64,000 bases of DNA from Candidatus Hydrogenedentota bacterium. GTDB lineage: Bacteria > Hydrogenedentota > Hydrogenedentia > Hydrogenedentales > JAEUWI01. Location: positions 58,686-122,685 of the forward strand of contig JAHBVV010000022.1 of assembly GCA_019637335.1 (NCBI GenBank), written 5' to 3'. Positions within the stretch are counted from its first letter, which is position 1. Each line of letters begins with the position of its first letter. Shown here piece by piece: positions 9,824 through 20,027 of this stretch. The notes below the pieces were generated by a model. That model was not told where the DNA came from, searched no databases, and saw only the letters and a program-made list of their open reading frames with translations. Position numbers and translations under genes: made by a program.

Positions 9824-10429
9824 ATGCCCAGAGTACGGCGGGCCATACTGAGTTGCTTTGACAAGACGGGCGTCGTCGAGTTGGCGACCTTGTTGCGCGA
9901 TCTGGAGGTCGAACTGATCAGCACCTCCGGCACACTGACCGTGTTGCGCGAAGCCGGAATCGACGCCCTCAGCATCGAGGAGTACACCGGCGTGCCCGAG
10001 ATGATGGGCGGGCGGGTCAAGTCGCTCCATTCGAAAGTGCACGCCGGCCTGCTCGGCCTGCGCGACAACAAGCTCCACTGCGAGCAAATGCAGGCCTACG
10101 AAATGCACTGGGTGGACATGCTCGTGGCCAACATCCGCCCGATGCGCGATATCACCGGCCAGCCCGGCGTTACCACGGAGGAAGTGCTCGACCAGACGGA
10201 CATCGGGGGCGTCGCGATGATCCGGTCGGCCGCGAAGAACTTCCGTTTTGTCACCTGTGTGGTCAATCCCGACCGCTACGCCTCCGTAATGCACGAGCTG
10301 CGGGCGCTCGAAGGCGAGGTTCCGTTTGCGGCGCGCTACCGGCTCGCACAGGAGGCGTTCGCGCTGACCGCCGAATACGACCGCGCCATCGCGGACTACC
10401 TCGAAAGCACCGTTCCTCCCGAGGAATAG
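9824..10429 (+). CDS. purH (N-terminal domain): Stand-alone IMP cyclohydrolase (PurH N-terminal domain only)
   Basis: This protein of about 201 residues corresponds to the IMP cyclohydrolase (MGS-like) half of PurH, which closes FAICAR to IMP in the last step of purine synthesis. The core motifs are FDKTGVVELATLL, ISTSGT, EEYTGVPEMMGGRVKSLHSKVHAG, and TDIGGVAMIRSAAKNF. The AICAR transformylase half (about 300 residues) is absent, and the frame ends at a normal stop followed directly by purD. The start at 9824 has a GGAGG site 7 bases upstream; an ATG 6 bases earlier sits too close to it. Compared with canonical LHPKIHGG, this protein has LHSKVHAG. A separate formyltransferase gene must exist elsewhere. 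Confidence 0.85.
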   Translation: MPRVRRAILSCFDKTGVVELATLLRDLEVELISTSGTLTVLREAGIDALSIEEYTGVPEMMGGRVKSLHSKVHAGLLGLRDNKLHCEQMQAYEMHWVDMLVANIRPMRDITGQPGVTTEEVLDQTDIGGVAMIRSAAKNFRFVTCVVNPDRYASVMHELRALEGEVPFAARYRLAQEAFALTAEYDRAIADYLESTVPPEE

Positions 10430-10501
10430 GTGGACGGACCAACCCCAACACAACGCGCTTGCGCCGGCTTTGCGCCCGCGCTCGTTTCGGATCAGGATTG
10501 A

Positions 10502-11788
<1,287 letters not shown>

Positions 11789-11807
11789 CCGCGTGGACAG
11801 ACAAAGT

Positions 11808-11851
11808 ACGCCCCGGAAGCACGACCGAGTTCTCGGGATGCTCCGGGGCGT
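11808..11851. terminator. Bidirectional hairpin between purD and the response regulator
   Basis: An inverted repeat ACGCCCCGGAAGCA / TGCTCCGGGGCGT (one unpaired base) lies between two convergent genes, 19 bases after the purD stop and 5 bases before the end of the opposing gene. No long T-run follows, so it may act in both directions with modest strength. Confidence 0.65.
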
Positions 11852-11856
11852 TGCCG

Positions 11857-12795
11857 TTAGAAACTCGATTCCGACTTGTCGTGCAGGTCGCGCGCGTACA
11901 GCCGCTTGCCGTGCCGGCTTTTCGCCTTGAAAAGCCCCTGCATCGCTTCGCCGAGGATGTGCTCGGCGCCCGTGGCGCTGCCGTTCCGGCAGGAGACCAC
12001 GCCAAATCGCAACTGCGCCTGCGACGGGCAGCACGGGTCGTTGAAGGTAATGGTGCTGATCTCGTCGTGAATCTTCTGCGCGTAGCGGATCGCTTCGTCC
12101 AGCACGGCGTGGGGCAGCACGGCGGCAAACATCGCGCCGTCGTAACGCGCGAGAATGTCGTAGTTCCGCGAGGCATTCCGCATCGCGATCGCCACCTCCA
12201 CCAGAACGTCGTCGAGGCTTGCCGTGCCCATTTCGTCGTTCAGGGCCTTCACCTCGTCCACGTCGAGCACCACGCACGATACGGGATAGTCGTAGCGGTG
12301 CGCTTTCTCCACCTCCTCCTGCAGGCGTTCCAGAAGGAAGCGGCTGTTGCGCAATCCCGTTAACTGATCGGTATAGGCCGTGTCGATCAGGTCCCCCGGG
12401 GAAGGAAGTTCATCGTGGGTTTGTTGTGTTCTCATGAGCGCCTCGATCCGGATCATTACCACCGGCAGATTAAACGGCTTGCCAATATAATCGGCCGCAC
12501 CTGAATTGTACCCCCGAATGACGTCTTCTGTATCGCTGCGGGCGGTAATAAAGATAACCGGTATGCCGGCTGTTCGCGGATCCGCCTTCAAGTGCCGGCA
12601 CACCTCATAACCGTCCATGTCCGGCAATCCCACGTCGAGCAGAAGCACGTCCACCGGCTGGCGGCGGCATACGTCCAGCGCCTGGCGGCCCGTAAACGCG
12701 CTGAGCGCCTCGTAACCGTTCAGGCAAAGGCCAGCCCGGAGCAGGGCGTTCTCGTCCTCGCAATCTTCAGCTACGCAGACGGTGTACTGATGCAC
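11857..12795 (-). CDS. Response regulator with degenerate GGDEF domain
   Basis: This 312-residue protein joins a receiver domain (residues 1-120; acidic pair near 10-14, phospho-accepting D54 in LLLDVGLPDMDG, K106 in IGKPF) to a GGDEF-fold output domain (residues 138-305, starting YTDQLTGLRNSRFL). The active-site loop reads YDGAMF (D219-G220-A221-M222-F223) where GGDEF is required, so cyclase activity is very unlikely. The first metal-binding Asp (VLDVDEVKALND) is retained. The domain may bind GTP or act as a c-di-GMP-independent effector. The gene is convergent with purD and separated from exbD by a divergent intergenic region. Confidence 0.85.
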   Translation of the reverse strand: MHQYTVCVAEDCEDENALLRAGLCLNGYEALSAFTGRQALDVCRRQPVDVLLLDVGLPDMDGYEVCRHLKADPRTAGIPVIFITARSDTEDVIRGYNSGAADYIGKPFNLPVVMIRIEALMRTQQTHDELPSPGDLIDTAYTDQLTGLRNSRFLLERLQEEVEKAHRYDYPVSCVVLDVDEVKALNDEMGTASLDDVLVEVAIAMRNASRNYDILARYDGAMFAAVLPHAVLDEAIRYAQKIHDEISTITFNDPCCPSQAQLRFGVVSCRNGSATGAEHILGEAMQGLFKAKSRHGKRLYARDLHDKSESSF

Positions 12796-13006
12796 GCGGT
12801 ACCCCTGACTGGCTCTCTACCATCCCACAACGCGTCCCGAATGGAACCGCACCAAGTTTACCTGATTTGGAGGAATTTCGCAAACGCGCCGCGATTTTTA
12901 TCCACGCGGAACTTGTTCGCTGCCAGCAGCTTGGACTAAAATCGCGGCGGCATGGGACCGCGCCGCGCGGGCCCGCAGATCGCCGCAACCTGGAGGGCGG
13001 AATACC

Positions 13007-13450
13007 GTGAATAACGCGTTTGGGCGAGCCCGCAAACCCCGGCGACCGAGCATCAATATCACGTCGCTCATCGACGTCATGTTCCTGCTGCTCATCTTCT
13101 TCATGGTCTCATCGGTGTTCCGCGACAACGCGGGTATCGACATTACGCTGCCATCCGCCGCCACCGCCACCGAACAGCTGGAGGCGCCTCACGAAATCCG
13201 CTTGGATTCCGGCGGTGGTATCGAGTTCGACGGGGAATCGGGTATCTCAATGGAGGCGCTGGAGGCGCGGTTGCGGGAGCTTCTGGCGGAGGAGCCCGGG
13301 GCGCGGATGGCGTTGAGCGCCGACGGGGGAGCGGACACGAAGGACTTCGTGGCGGTGATCGATCTGGCCCGCAAGGTGGGCGGGGAGCAGTTGATTATTC
13401 GCACGCAGCGCCCGGATACTCCCATGGAGGAACCTGCGGGCGCGGAATGA
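13007..13450 (+). CDS. ExbD/TolR-type biopolymer transport protein
   Basis: This inner-membrane protein of 147 residues belongs to the ExbD/TolR family, which with ExbB/TolQ couples the proton motive force to outer-membrane processes. A basic N-terminus (RARKPRRPSINITSLIDV) precedes a single membrane helix LLLIFFMVSSVF containing the conserved functional Asp in SLIDVMF. The periplasmic part follows with DITLPSA and the C-terminal alpha/beta domain. The start is GTG at 13007 behind a GGAGG element. No ExbB/TolQ gene is adjacent, which is unusual, because the pair normally lies in one operon; its stop is 5 bases from the convergent neighbour. Confidence 0.85.
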   Translation: MNNAFGRARKPRRPSINITSLIDVMFLLLIFFMVSSVFRDNAGIDITLPSAATATEQLEAPHEIRLDSGGGIEFDGESGISMEALEARLRELLAEEPGARMALSADGGADTKDFVAVIDLARKVGGEQLIIRTQRPDTPMEEPAGAE

Positions 13451-13455
13451 ACCGG

Positions 13456-14652
13456 CTACCCCGTCTCCGGGCCGTCCAGCGCCTCAAGCGAAAGTGACGA
13501 AGGGCGATTTGTGGAACGCTCCGGCGCCGTCTCCGGCCCATCTTCCGTCGGCTGGACCGCGTCCAAAGCCTCCAGCGTGCTCGCCGGTTCACGGTTTTCC
13601 AACTTTTCCGGGCGGTCGCGCGGGCCATTTCGAGGGGTTCCGGAGATTGCCGTCTCCTCCGCGGGTGCGGCGCTCTCAAGCCGCTCAAGCGCGACGCGCG
13701 GACCCGCCGCGGGCTGTTGAACCGGGACTTCCGGCGCGATGTCCGAATCCGAAGCGCCGGCTTCTTCCAGAGACACCAGATTGACTGTGGCGGCGCCACC
13801 CGGTTTCGGTTCCGCCGCCGCCCCGGTCCCCGTGCGGTTCCCGGAAAGCTCCCTCGCGCGCGCGGCCCCGATACCGGCGACCTCCAGGGCATTTTCCGGG
13901 TGCTCCGCGTGCTCCTGCGGGAGGGTGGCCTCGTCCAGCGCTTCAAGCGCCGCGGAAATCTGGAAATCCGCCCGCTGGGCCCGGCGCTCCAGGCGATCGC
14001 GTACCACCGGCGCGTCCAGGGAGTCCGGATAATCCGACAGAAAGGCCAGAAGCGCGCTGTCCGCTTCGTTGGGAACCTTCAAATCCCCATCATAGAGGGC
14101 ACAGAGCCGGTTCACCGCAACAAGGGCTTCATCCGGCCCGGCGGCCCGCTTGCGCGCGCGCTGATACCACACGCTGGCCTCTTCCGGGCGTTCGAGGAGT
14201 TCGTGGATGCGGGCGGTGCGCTGGAGCACTTCGAAGTTGCGCGGATAGATTCGCGCCAGCACCAGGTACTCCTGCAGGGCGCCCTCGTAATCCTCGCTGC
14301 GCTCCAGCGCCTCCACAGGCCCGAAACGGGGCTGATCGGCGGGCGTGACGTCCCCGGCGAGCACCAGGTCGACCAGGACGCGGGACGCCAGCGAGATCAG
14401 GACGTGAGCGTACAGCGCGAATGCCGCCACGGCCAGACCGAGCAGCGCGAAGAGATAATAGAGCAGTTGGTGCCCCAGGGCATGCCGGAGCGCGGCGGCC
14501 TCGATCCATAAGAACAGCACGAGCCCGCCCGCCGTCAGCGCCTCGACAAGTATCGAATTCTCTTCGTAATACAGGAAGCGCCGGCGCAGCAAAACCACGG
14601 CCCAGCCAAAAAAGGGGACAAGCAGAAGTATCCCGACTATCTGAAGAAACAC
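13456..14652 (-). CDS. Membrane-anchored TPR protein with repeated LEALD-type motifs
   Basis: I do not recognise a named family. The 398-residue product has an N-terminal hydrophobic segment (residues 1-22), two more membrane helices (about 42-62 and 68-95), then about 140 residues of TPR-like helices (EALERSEDYEGALQEYLVLARIYP...VLQRTARIHELLERPEEASVWYQRA). The C-terminal 170 residues are low complexity, rich in Glu/Ala/Pro, and hold spaced copies of a short xLExLD/E motif (SAALEALDE, VSLEEAG, VALERLES, STLEALDA, LSLEALDG). The tail may be a docking segment, but this is inference. It is convergent with exbD. Confidence 0.6.
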   Translation of the reverse strand: MFLQIVGILLLVPFFGWAVVLLRRRFLYYEENSILVEALTAGGLVLFLWIEAAALRHALGHQLLYYLFALLGLAVAAFALYAHVLISLASRVLVDLVLAGDVTPADQPRFGPVEALERSEDYEGALQEYLVLARIYPRNFEVLQRTARIHELLERPEEASVWYQRARKRAAGPDEALVAVNRLCALYDGDLKVPNEADSALLAFLSDYPDSLDAPVVRDRLERRAQRADFQISAALEALDEATLPQEHAEHPENALEVAGIGAARARELSGNRTGTGAAAEPKPGGAATVNLVSLEEAGASDSDIAPEVPVQQPAAGPRVALERLESAAPAEETAISGTPRNGPRDRPEKLENREPASTLEALDAVQPTEDGPETAPERSTNRPSSLSLEALDGPETG

Positions 14653-14988
14653 AGAAATACCGGCGGACTCCCGAATACCGTTAACCTGTCGCTGCGAACG
14701 GGCGGCGCGCGATCATCATCGGGCCCATGGTGGCGTCTTCCACGGGCGACATGGTGCGCCAGACCCGCCAAACCATATCTTGACGTTCTCTAAATAACGA
14801 TAACGTGCGCAAGCCGAAAAAGTCCAATTTTTCTGGTTGCCATTCCCGTATTTGCCCGGCGGAAATCCAGTTTTGGCGCAAATCCGCCCTCGGCATCAAC
14901 CGCTCCGGCCGCGCGTCGAAGCGCTGAAACGACACGAAACCGGAGAAGCGCTCCGCCGTGCGCCGCATGCATGCTTCAAGCCCCAGCC
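14653..14988. other. Intergenic gap with no supportable gene
   Basis: This 336-base stretch separates the TPR gene from the Spy-like gene, both on the minus strand. It has an open frame of 95 codons (14681-14968, minus) whose product resembles nothing known and has a base composition unlike its neighbours, so I do not call it. It probably carries the TPR gene's promoter. Confidence 0.4.
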
Positions 14989-15468
14989 CTACAGCCCCTC
15001 GCAGGGGTGCGCCGGCGAGGCGCCGTCGCCGGTTTTGTACTTCGGCAGCGGCGGCAAGAACACCGAGCAGATCTTCCGGTGCACCTCCCGGAACTGGGCC
15101 TGCTGGGTCTCGTTCAGCAGGGGCAATATTTCCCGGCCCATCTCGTAGAATATCTGGTGAACCCGGATCGCGTTCTCGCCCTCGGCTTTCGCAATCGCGT
15201 CGTGGTGCTTCCGGAAGATGCGGTCGAAGGCGTCCCGCTGATCCGGCGTGAGCGCCAGATCATTGGCCAGCCTCGGAACCACATGGTCCGGAAGTTCGTC
15301 CATGTGCTCCGCGTGCTCGCGCATCTGGCGAAACGAGAAATCGATCCCGTAGAGCGCGCCGGATACCGCGCCCGCCAGAAAAATCACCAGCATAAGCAGC
15401 ACGCGTAACGCGATCCGGAGCGGGCCGCGCCGGTGGCGGGGGAGGGGGGCTCGGGGCGTTTCGGACAT
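14989..15468 (-). CDS. Membrane-anchored Spy/CnrX-like (heavy-metal sensor fold) protein
   Basis: A 159-residue protein with an arginine-rich cytoplasmic start, one membrane helix (LRVLLMLVIFLAGAVSGALYG), and a periplasmic helical domain. That domain has LTPDQRDAFDRIFRKHHDAI and later LNETQQAQFREVHRKI, the paired motifs of the CnrX/Spy/ZraP-like periplasmic sensor/chaperone fold. The start at 15468 (MSETPRAP) overlaps the stop of the preceding gene (TGATG), so translation is coupled. Third gene of the ECF sigma operon, it may sense envelope stress or metal and feed back on the sigma factor; that role is inferred from position. Confidence 0.7.
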   Translation of the reverse strand: MSETPRAPLPRHRRGPLRIALRVLLMLVIFLAGAVSGALYGIDFSFRQMREHAEHMDELPDHVVPRLANDLALTPDQRDAFDRIFRKHHDAIAKAEGENAIRVHQIFYEMGREILPLLNETQQAQFREVHRKICSVFLPPLPKYKTGDGASPAHPCEGL

Positions 15469-15728
15469 CAATAGCTCCACGGCGCATTCATATACGCAAG
15501 CCACGGGTCCCACAAGAGCCGCAGCGCGGGTAGAAACGCCACAAAGAATCCGGCGGTCACCGCGAGGGACAGCCCCGCAAAGGCCAGCGCGGGCCGGTCG
15601 ATCAGTTCCGCCTCATCGAATGCCGCCTCAAGCAGCGTCGCCCGCACCCGGGCGCGCACATCCACCGCCGGCACGGGCGCCGTCTCCGCGCGCCGCGCCA
15701 GTTCCTCCAGCCGTTCAACCACGTCCAT
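15468..15728 (-). CDS. Small single-pass membrane protein, putative anti-sigma factor
   Basis: An 86-residue product with a helical cytoplasmic N-terminal half (MDVVERLEELARRAE) and one membrane helix (ALAFAGLSLAVTAGFFVAFLPALRLLW). Its gene overlaps the sigma-factor gene upstream by 14 bases and the Spy-like gene downstream by 3 bases. Position directly after an ECF sigma gene and the one-helix topology suggest an anti-sigma factor, but no zinc-binding HxxxCxxC motif is present. No family was recognised. Confidence 0.6.
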   Translation of the reverse strand: MDVVERLEELARRAETAPVPAVDVRARVRATLLEAAFDEAELIDRPALAFAGLSLAVTAGFFVAFLPALRLLWDPWLAYMNAPWSY

Positions 15729-16302
15729 CTTCGAGTTTCTCCAACAGCCTCTTCAGCTTCTTCCGAGCGCGAAACGCCTGCACCCGCACCATGCTCCCAC
15801 TCCAGCCGGTCAGTTTCGCGGCTTCCTCCGTGGAGCAGCGCTCCCAATACAGCAACGTCAGCACCAGGCGGTCCCTCGGCGGCAACTGGCCCAGGGCGGC
15901 ATGCAGCGCCTGGTGCGCCGCGGAAGCCGGTTCCGGATCCGCCTCCAGCGCGTGGATCACGCCCGGATCCCGCGCGATCTGATCATTCAATTCGTCCCGG
16001 TTCTTCTCCCGCGCCTTCTCCTTCCAGTGGCGGTAACCCACCCGCACCCCTATCGTACGGATCCACCCGCCAAGCGGGCCCGTACCCCGATACTTTCCCA
16101 GGCTGAAATAGGCCTGTACGAACGTATCGTGCACCAGCTCCTCCAGCTTCAGCGGATCCGTCGTAAAGCGCCACATCAGCCGCGCCACCATCGGCTGGTG
16201 CGCCTCCACAATGGCCATATACGCGCCCTCGTCGCCCGCCAGCGCGGCGGTCACCAGGGCCACGTCCCCGCCATGGGGTATGTCGGCATCGCTGCTGGTC
16301 AA
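15715..16302 (-). CDS. ECF-type RNA polymerase sigma factor
   Basis: A 195-residue sigma-70 family protein of the ECF class. Region 2 is visible as HQPMVARLMWRFTTD, EELVHDTFVQAYFSLGKYR, and GPLGGWIRTIGVRVGYRHWK (core and -10 binding). Region 4 is PPRDRLVLTLLYWERCSTEEAAKLTGWSGSMVRVQAFRARKKLKRLLE (-35-binding helix-turn-helix). It heads a three-gene operon with a small membrane protein and a Spy-like protein, overlapping the next gene by 14 bases. It is divergent from the large dehydrogenase gene at 16581; whether it controls that gene is not shown. Confidence 0.9.
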   Translation of the reverse strand: MTSSDADIPHGGDVALVTAALAGDEGAYMAIVEAHQPMVARLMWRFTTDPLKLEELVHDTFVQAYFSLGKYRGTGPLGGWIRTIGVRVGYRHWKEKAREKNRDELNDQIARDPGVIHALEADPEPASAAHQALHAALGQLPPRDRLVLTLLYWERCSTEEAAKLTGWSGSMVRVQAFRARKKLKRLLEKLEDGRG

Positions 16303-16580
16303 CGGTGGAACTCTTCATCCTTTTCCGAAACACCACACCGCGCGGACGCCAGGCGGGGAATCCCACGTTCTACTGCCTTGTGCGCGCATGCGTGCACTAT
16401 GTTACACCCGCCGTCGACGCCCGACGCCGCCCGGTCAGCCAGCGAAGGAGCCTTCAGACTGCGAATTCTGCGCTTTCCCGCTTGGCCGCACGACAGCCTT
16501 CATGATACCCTTCCCAACTTCCACACTATCGTTCACTCCATTCCTACCAGAACTCGCCCGCCCGATCCAAGGATTTTCCT

Positions 16581-19500
16581 GTGTTGTTTTTCGCCAATAA
16601 GCGCCGTTTACCCCACGTGATTGCCGCGATCCTGGCTTCGCTCACCGCCCTGGGAGCCCCCGCGCAGTCTGCCCCGTACCAGCCCGATATCGCCCCGGCC
16701 TCCGACGAAGGCCAGCGCGCAATCGCCGCCTTCACCGCCGCGCCGGGCTTCGAAATCGAGCTGTTCGCCGCGGAGCCGCAACTGGCCAATCCCGTGGCGT
16801 TCTATGTGGATTATCAGGGCAATTTCTATGTTGCCGAGACCTACCGGCACCACAAGGGCGTGGGGGATATGCGGGGCCACCGCGAATGGCTGGTGGATGA
16901 CCTGGCGTCGCGCACCGTGGAAGACCGGCTGGTCGCGATGAAGAAGAATCTCGGGGCGGATTTCGCCAATTGGGTCGGAGAGCATGATCGCATCAAGGTT
17001 CTTGGCGATGCCGACGGGGACGGAAAGGCGGATTGGGACAAGGTCTATGCCGATGGCTTCAAGGATGCGCTGGCGGGTATTGGCGCGGGCGTGCTGCTCG
17101 ATCGCGGCAACCTGTATTACACCTGCATCCCCGAACTCTGGCGCCTGCGGGACAACGACGGCGATCATGTGGCGGACGAACGCGAAGTACTGAGCACGGG
17201 CTACGGGGTCCACATCAACTTCCTCGGTCACGACCTGCACGGCCTGCGCAAGGGGCCAGACGGCCGCCTCTACTTCAGCATCGGCGATCGCGGCGTGAAT
17301 ACTCCCATGCCCGACGGCAGCCGCCTGGAAGATCAGGACACCGGCGCGGTGTTCCGTTGCAACCTGGACGGGTCCAGGCTCGAAATCGTGCACCGCGGCC
17401 TACGCAATCCGCAGGAACTGGCCTTTGACAACTACGGCAATCTCTTCACCGGCGACAACAACTCCGATGCGGGCGATCAGGCCCGCTGGGTCTGGATCGT
17501 GGAGGGCGGCGACAGCGGCTGGCGCATCGGTTACCAGTGGATCACCCAGCCCAATACGCGCGGCCCGTGGAACGCGGAGAAGATGTGGGAGCCGCTGCAT
17601 GCGGGCCAGCCCGCGCACATCGTGCCGCCGATCCTAAACCTCGGCGCGGGGCCGTCCGGACTGGCCTTCTATCCGGGCACGGGCATGTCGGACGCCTACA
17701 ACGACACCTTCTTCCTGTGCGATTTCCGGGGCGACAAGGATCGCAGCCTCATCCACGCCTTTCAGGTCGCGCCGAAGGGGGCCAGCTTCGAACTGGTGAA
17801 CCGGCGCGACTTCAGCAACCACATGCTCGCCACGGACGTTGAGTTCGGTATGCGGCCCGGCCTCTACTTCTCCGACTGGACCCAGGGCTGGGACCAGCCC
17901 ATGAAAGGGCGGCTATACCGCGTCTTCGAGCCCGCGCAGGAAAACAACGCAACCCACGCGGAGGCCGTCCGCCTGCTTCGCGAGGGTATGGCCCATCGCA
18001 CGCCCGGAGAACTGGCGGGGCTCCTGGGACACGCCGACCAGCGGGTTCGCCTGGAAGCCCAGTGGGCCCTCGCCGACTTGCATGAAGCCGCCTTGCCAAT
18101 ATTTGACGCGGCGGCAAATGCCGGGGCTACCCTGTTTGCCCGGCTCCACGGGATCTGGGGGCAGTGGCAGCTTCTATTGCAGGGCGACATCGACGGCGCC
18201 ACACTGCTGCCGCTGTTATCCGACGCCAGCGAGGAGGTCCGGCTGCAGGCCGCCCGCGTACTGGCGGAAGCCTCCCCGGGTCAGGTCGTGGCGGCGCTGC
18301 ACGAGGCCCTGAACGATCCCAGCCCGCGCGTACAGTTCCACGCGGCGACCAGCCTGGGCCGCCTCGGGGTGAAAGATCCCGCCGCCACCGCCGCGCTGGT
18401 CGATTTGCTGCGCCGGAACGACAATAAGGACGCCTACCTCCGCCACGCCGCGGTAATCGGCCTTCGGGGGACGGCGGAAGAGGCCGCGCTCGCCGCACTC
18501 GCGTACGATCCGACGCCCGCCGTGCGTCTGGGCGCCCTCCTGACCCTCCGCCGCCTGAAGAGCCCCGAAACGGCCCGCTTTCTCACCGATTCCGACGCCT
18601 TCATCGTCGCCGAAGCCGTCCGCGCTATCCACGACGCGCCCATCGAGGCCGCATACCCCGCGCTTGCCGCCCTGGCGGATACCGGAGCCCGGATCGCGGA
18701 AGGTGATGCCTACACCTGGCGGCGCGTCCTCAACGCCCACTGGCGCCTGGGCCGCGCCAACGACGCCGCGGCGCTGGCCCGACTCGCCACGCACGCCGGT
18801 ATCCCCGAAGGCGCCCGCGTGGAAGCGCTTGTGCGCCTCGCGGACTGGACCGAGCCCCCGGCGCTCGATCCCGTCACCGGCGCGTGGTGGCCCCGGCCCG
18901 CCGGAAGCGCCGACGACGTGCGAACCGCCATCGCCACCGCGCTGGACACGCTCGTGCGTGCTCCCGAGCCCGCCGTGCTGTTGGCGGTGGCCGCGGTTTG
19001 CGAACGCCACCAGATCGAGGGCGCGGGTCCGGCCCTGGCCCGGCTCGTGGCGAATACCGAGGCCGCGCCCGAAGATCGCGTGGAGGCCATGCGGGCCCTG
19101 GGACGCATCGATGCCGCCGCGCTTCGCCCGCTGCTCGATACCACCCTGCACGCCGATTCCGACGCCATCCGCGCCGAATCACTCACCCAGCTCGTGGCCC
19201 TGGACTCCGCCGCCGCAAGCGCCGCCATCCGCGCGCGCCTGGAGGAAGGCAGTGTTCCGGAGAAACAAGCCGCCCTCCGCGCCATTCCCCGACTCGATAT
19301 GGCGTCTCAGGCGGATCTGCTCGTGGGACTCCTGAAAAAACTCGTCCGCAACGAAACCGATCCGGCTATCCAATTGGAACTCGTCGAAGTCGCCGGCGCC
19401 TCCACGCACGAGCCCGTTAGAGATGCCTTCGCAGACTATCACGCGTCGCTGTCCACGTCAGACCCGCTCGCACCCTACCGGCCCGCGCTGGCCGGGGGCG

Positions 19501-20027
19501 ACCGCCGCGCGGGGCGCGCCATCTTCTTCGAACGCGCCGAGACGCAGTGCCTCCGGTGCCACGCCGTGGATGGGGAGGGGGGCAGCGAAGTCGGACCCGA
19601 TCTCACGGGCATCGGCGCCCGCGTCGACCGCGAACACCTCTTGGCGGCCATAGTCACCCCCAATGCGGCCATCGCCGAGGGTTTTGAAAACGTCGCCATC
19701 ACCCGCCGGGACGGAAGCTACCTCACTGGACGCCTTCTCGCCGAGGACGACGCCACGCTGACCCTGGAGGTCCCGAAAGAAGAAGATCCCTTCGCCGATC
19801 TCGACGGCCCCGAGCTGCCGCACAGTGAGGTCGATGTCGTGGCGGAGGATAGCGCCCACGGCGACGCCGCCACGCTCGCACCCCCGAACGTCGAACGCGT
19901 AACCATACCCAAGTCCGATATCCTGACCCGCGATCGCGCCCTTTCCAGCATGCCGGAGGGCCTCGCCAACTTTCTCACCTTGAGCGAACTCCGCGATCTG
20001 GTGGAGTTCCTGGCCACGAGAAATTAG
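16581..20027 (+). CDS. PVC-type membrane-bound dehydrogenase with HEAT repeats and cytochrome c domain
   Basis: A secreted 1,148-residue protein of the type often annotated 'membrane-bound dehydrogenase' in Planctomycetes and allies. After a signal peptide (HVIAAILASLTALGAPAQS) comes a six-bladed beta-propeller (residues ~45-450: FEIELFAAEPQLANPVAF, GDADGDGKADWD, HRGLRNPQELAFDNYGNLFTGDNN, GPSGLAFYPGTGM). HEAT-like helical repeats follow (~460-960), then a C-terminal cytochrome c module with heme motif CLRCH at 990-994, GPDLTGIGARVDREHLL, and SSMPEGLANFLTLSELRDLVEFLA. The start is GTG behind AAGGA. The substrate is unknown; electron transfer from sugar or alcohol oxidation is usually assumed. 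Confidence 0.88.
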   Translation: MLFFANKRRLPHVIAAILASLTALGAPAQSAPYQPDIAPASDEGQRAIAAFTAAPGFEIELFAAEPQLANPVAFYVDYQGNFYVAETYRHHKGVGDMRGHREWLVDDLASRTVEDRLVAMKKNLGADFANWVGEHDRIKVLGDADGDGKADWDKVYADGFKDALAGIGAGVLLDRGNLYYTCIPELWRLRDNDGDHVADEREVLSTGYGVHINFLGHDLHGLRKGPDGRLYFSIGDRGVNTPMPDGSRLEDQDTGAVFRCNLDGSRLEIVHRGLRNPQELAFDNYGNLFTGDNNSDAGDQARWVWIVEGGDSGWRIGYQWITQPNTRGPWNAEKMWEPLHAGQPAHIVPPILNLGAGPSGLAFYPGTGMSDAYNDTFFLCDFRGDKDRSLIHAFQVAPKGASFELVNRRDFSNHMLATDVEFGMRPGLYFSDWTQGWDQPMKGRLYRVFEPAQENNATHAEAVRLLREGMAHRTPGELAGLLGHADQRVRLEAQWALADLHEAALPIFDAAANAGATLFARLHGIWGQWQLLLQGDIDGATLLPLLSDASEEVRLQAARVLAEASPGQVVAALHEALNDPSPRVQFHAATSLGRLGVKDPAATAALVDLLRRNDNKDAYLRHAAVIGLRGTAEEAALAALAYDPTPAVRLGALLTLRRLKSPETARFLTDSDAFIVAEAVRAIHDAPIEAAYPALAALADTGARIAEGDAYTWRRVLNAHWRLGRANDAAALARLATHAGIPEGARVEALVRLADWTEPPALDPVTGAWWPRPAGSADDVRTAIATALDTLVRAPEPAVLLAVAAVCERHQIEGAGPALARLVANTEAAPEDRVEAMRALGRIDAAALRPLLDTTLHADSDAIRAESLTQLVALDSAAASAAIRARLEEGSVPEKQAALRAIPRLDMASQADLLVGLLKKLVRNETDPAIQLELVEVAGASTHEPVRDAFADYHASLSTSDPLAPYRPALAGGDRRAGRAIFFERAETQCLRCHAVDGEGGSEVGPDLTGIGARVDREHLLAAIVTPNAAIAEGFENVAITRRDGSYLTGRLLAEDDATLTLEVPKEEDPFADLDGPELPHSEVDVVAEDSAHGDAATLAPPNVERVTIPKSDILTRDRALSSMPEGLANFLTLSELRDLVEFLATRN

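Noticed and set aside
14681..14968. A 95-codon frame in the gap after the TPR gene
   Set aside because: No ribosome site, no known motif, unusual codon use; left as intergenic.
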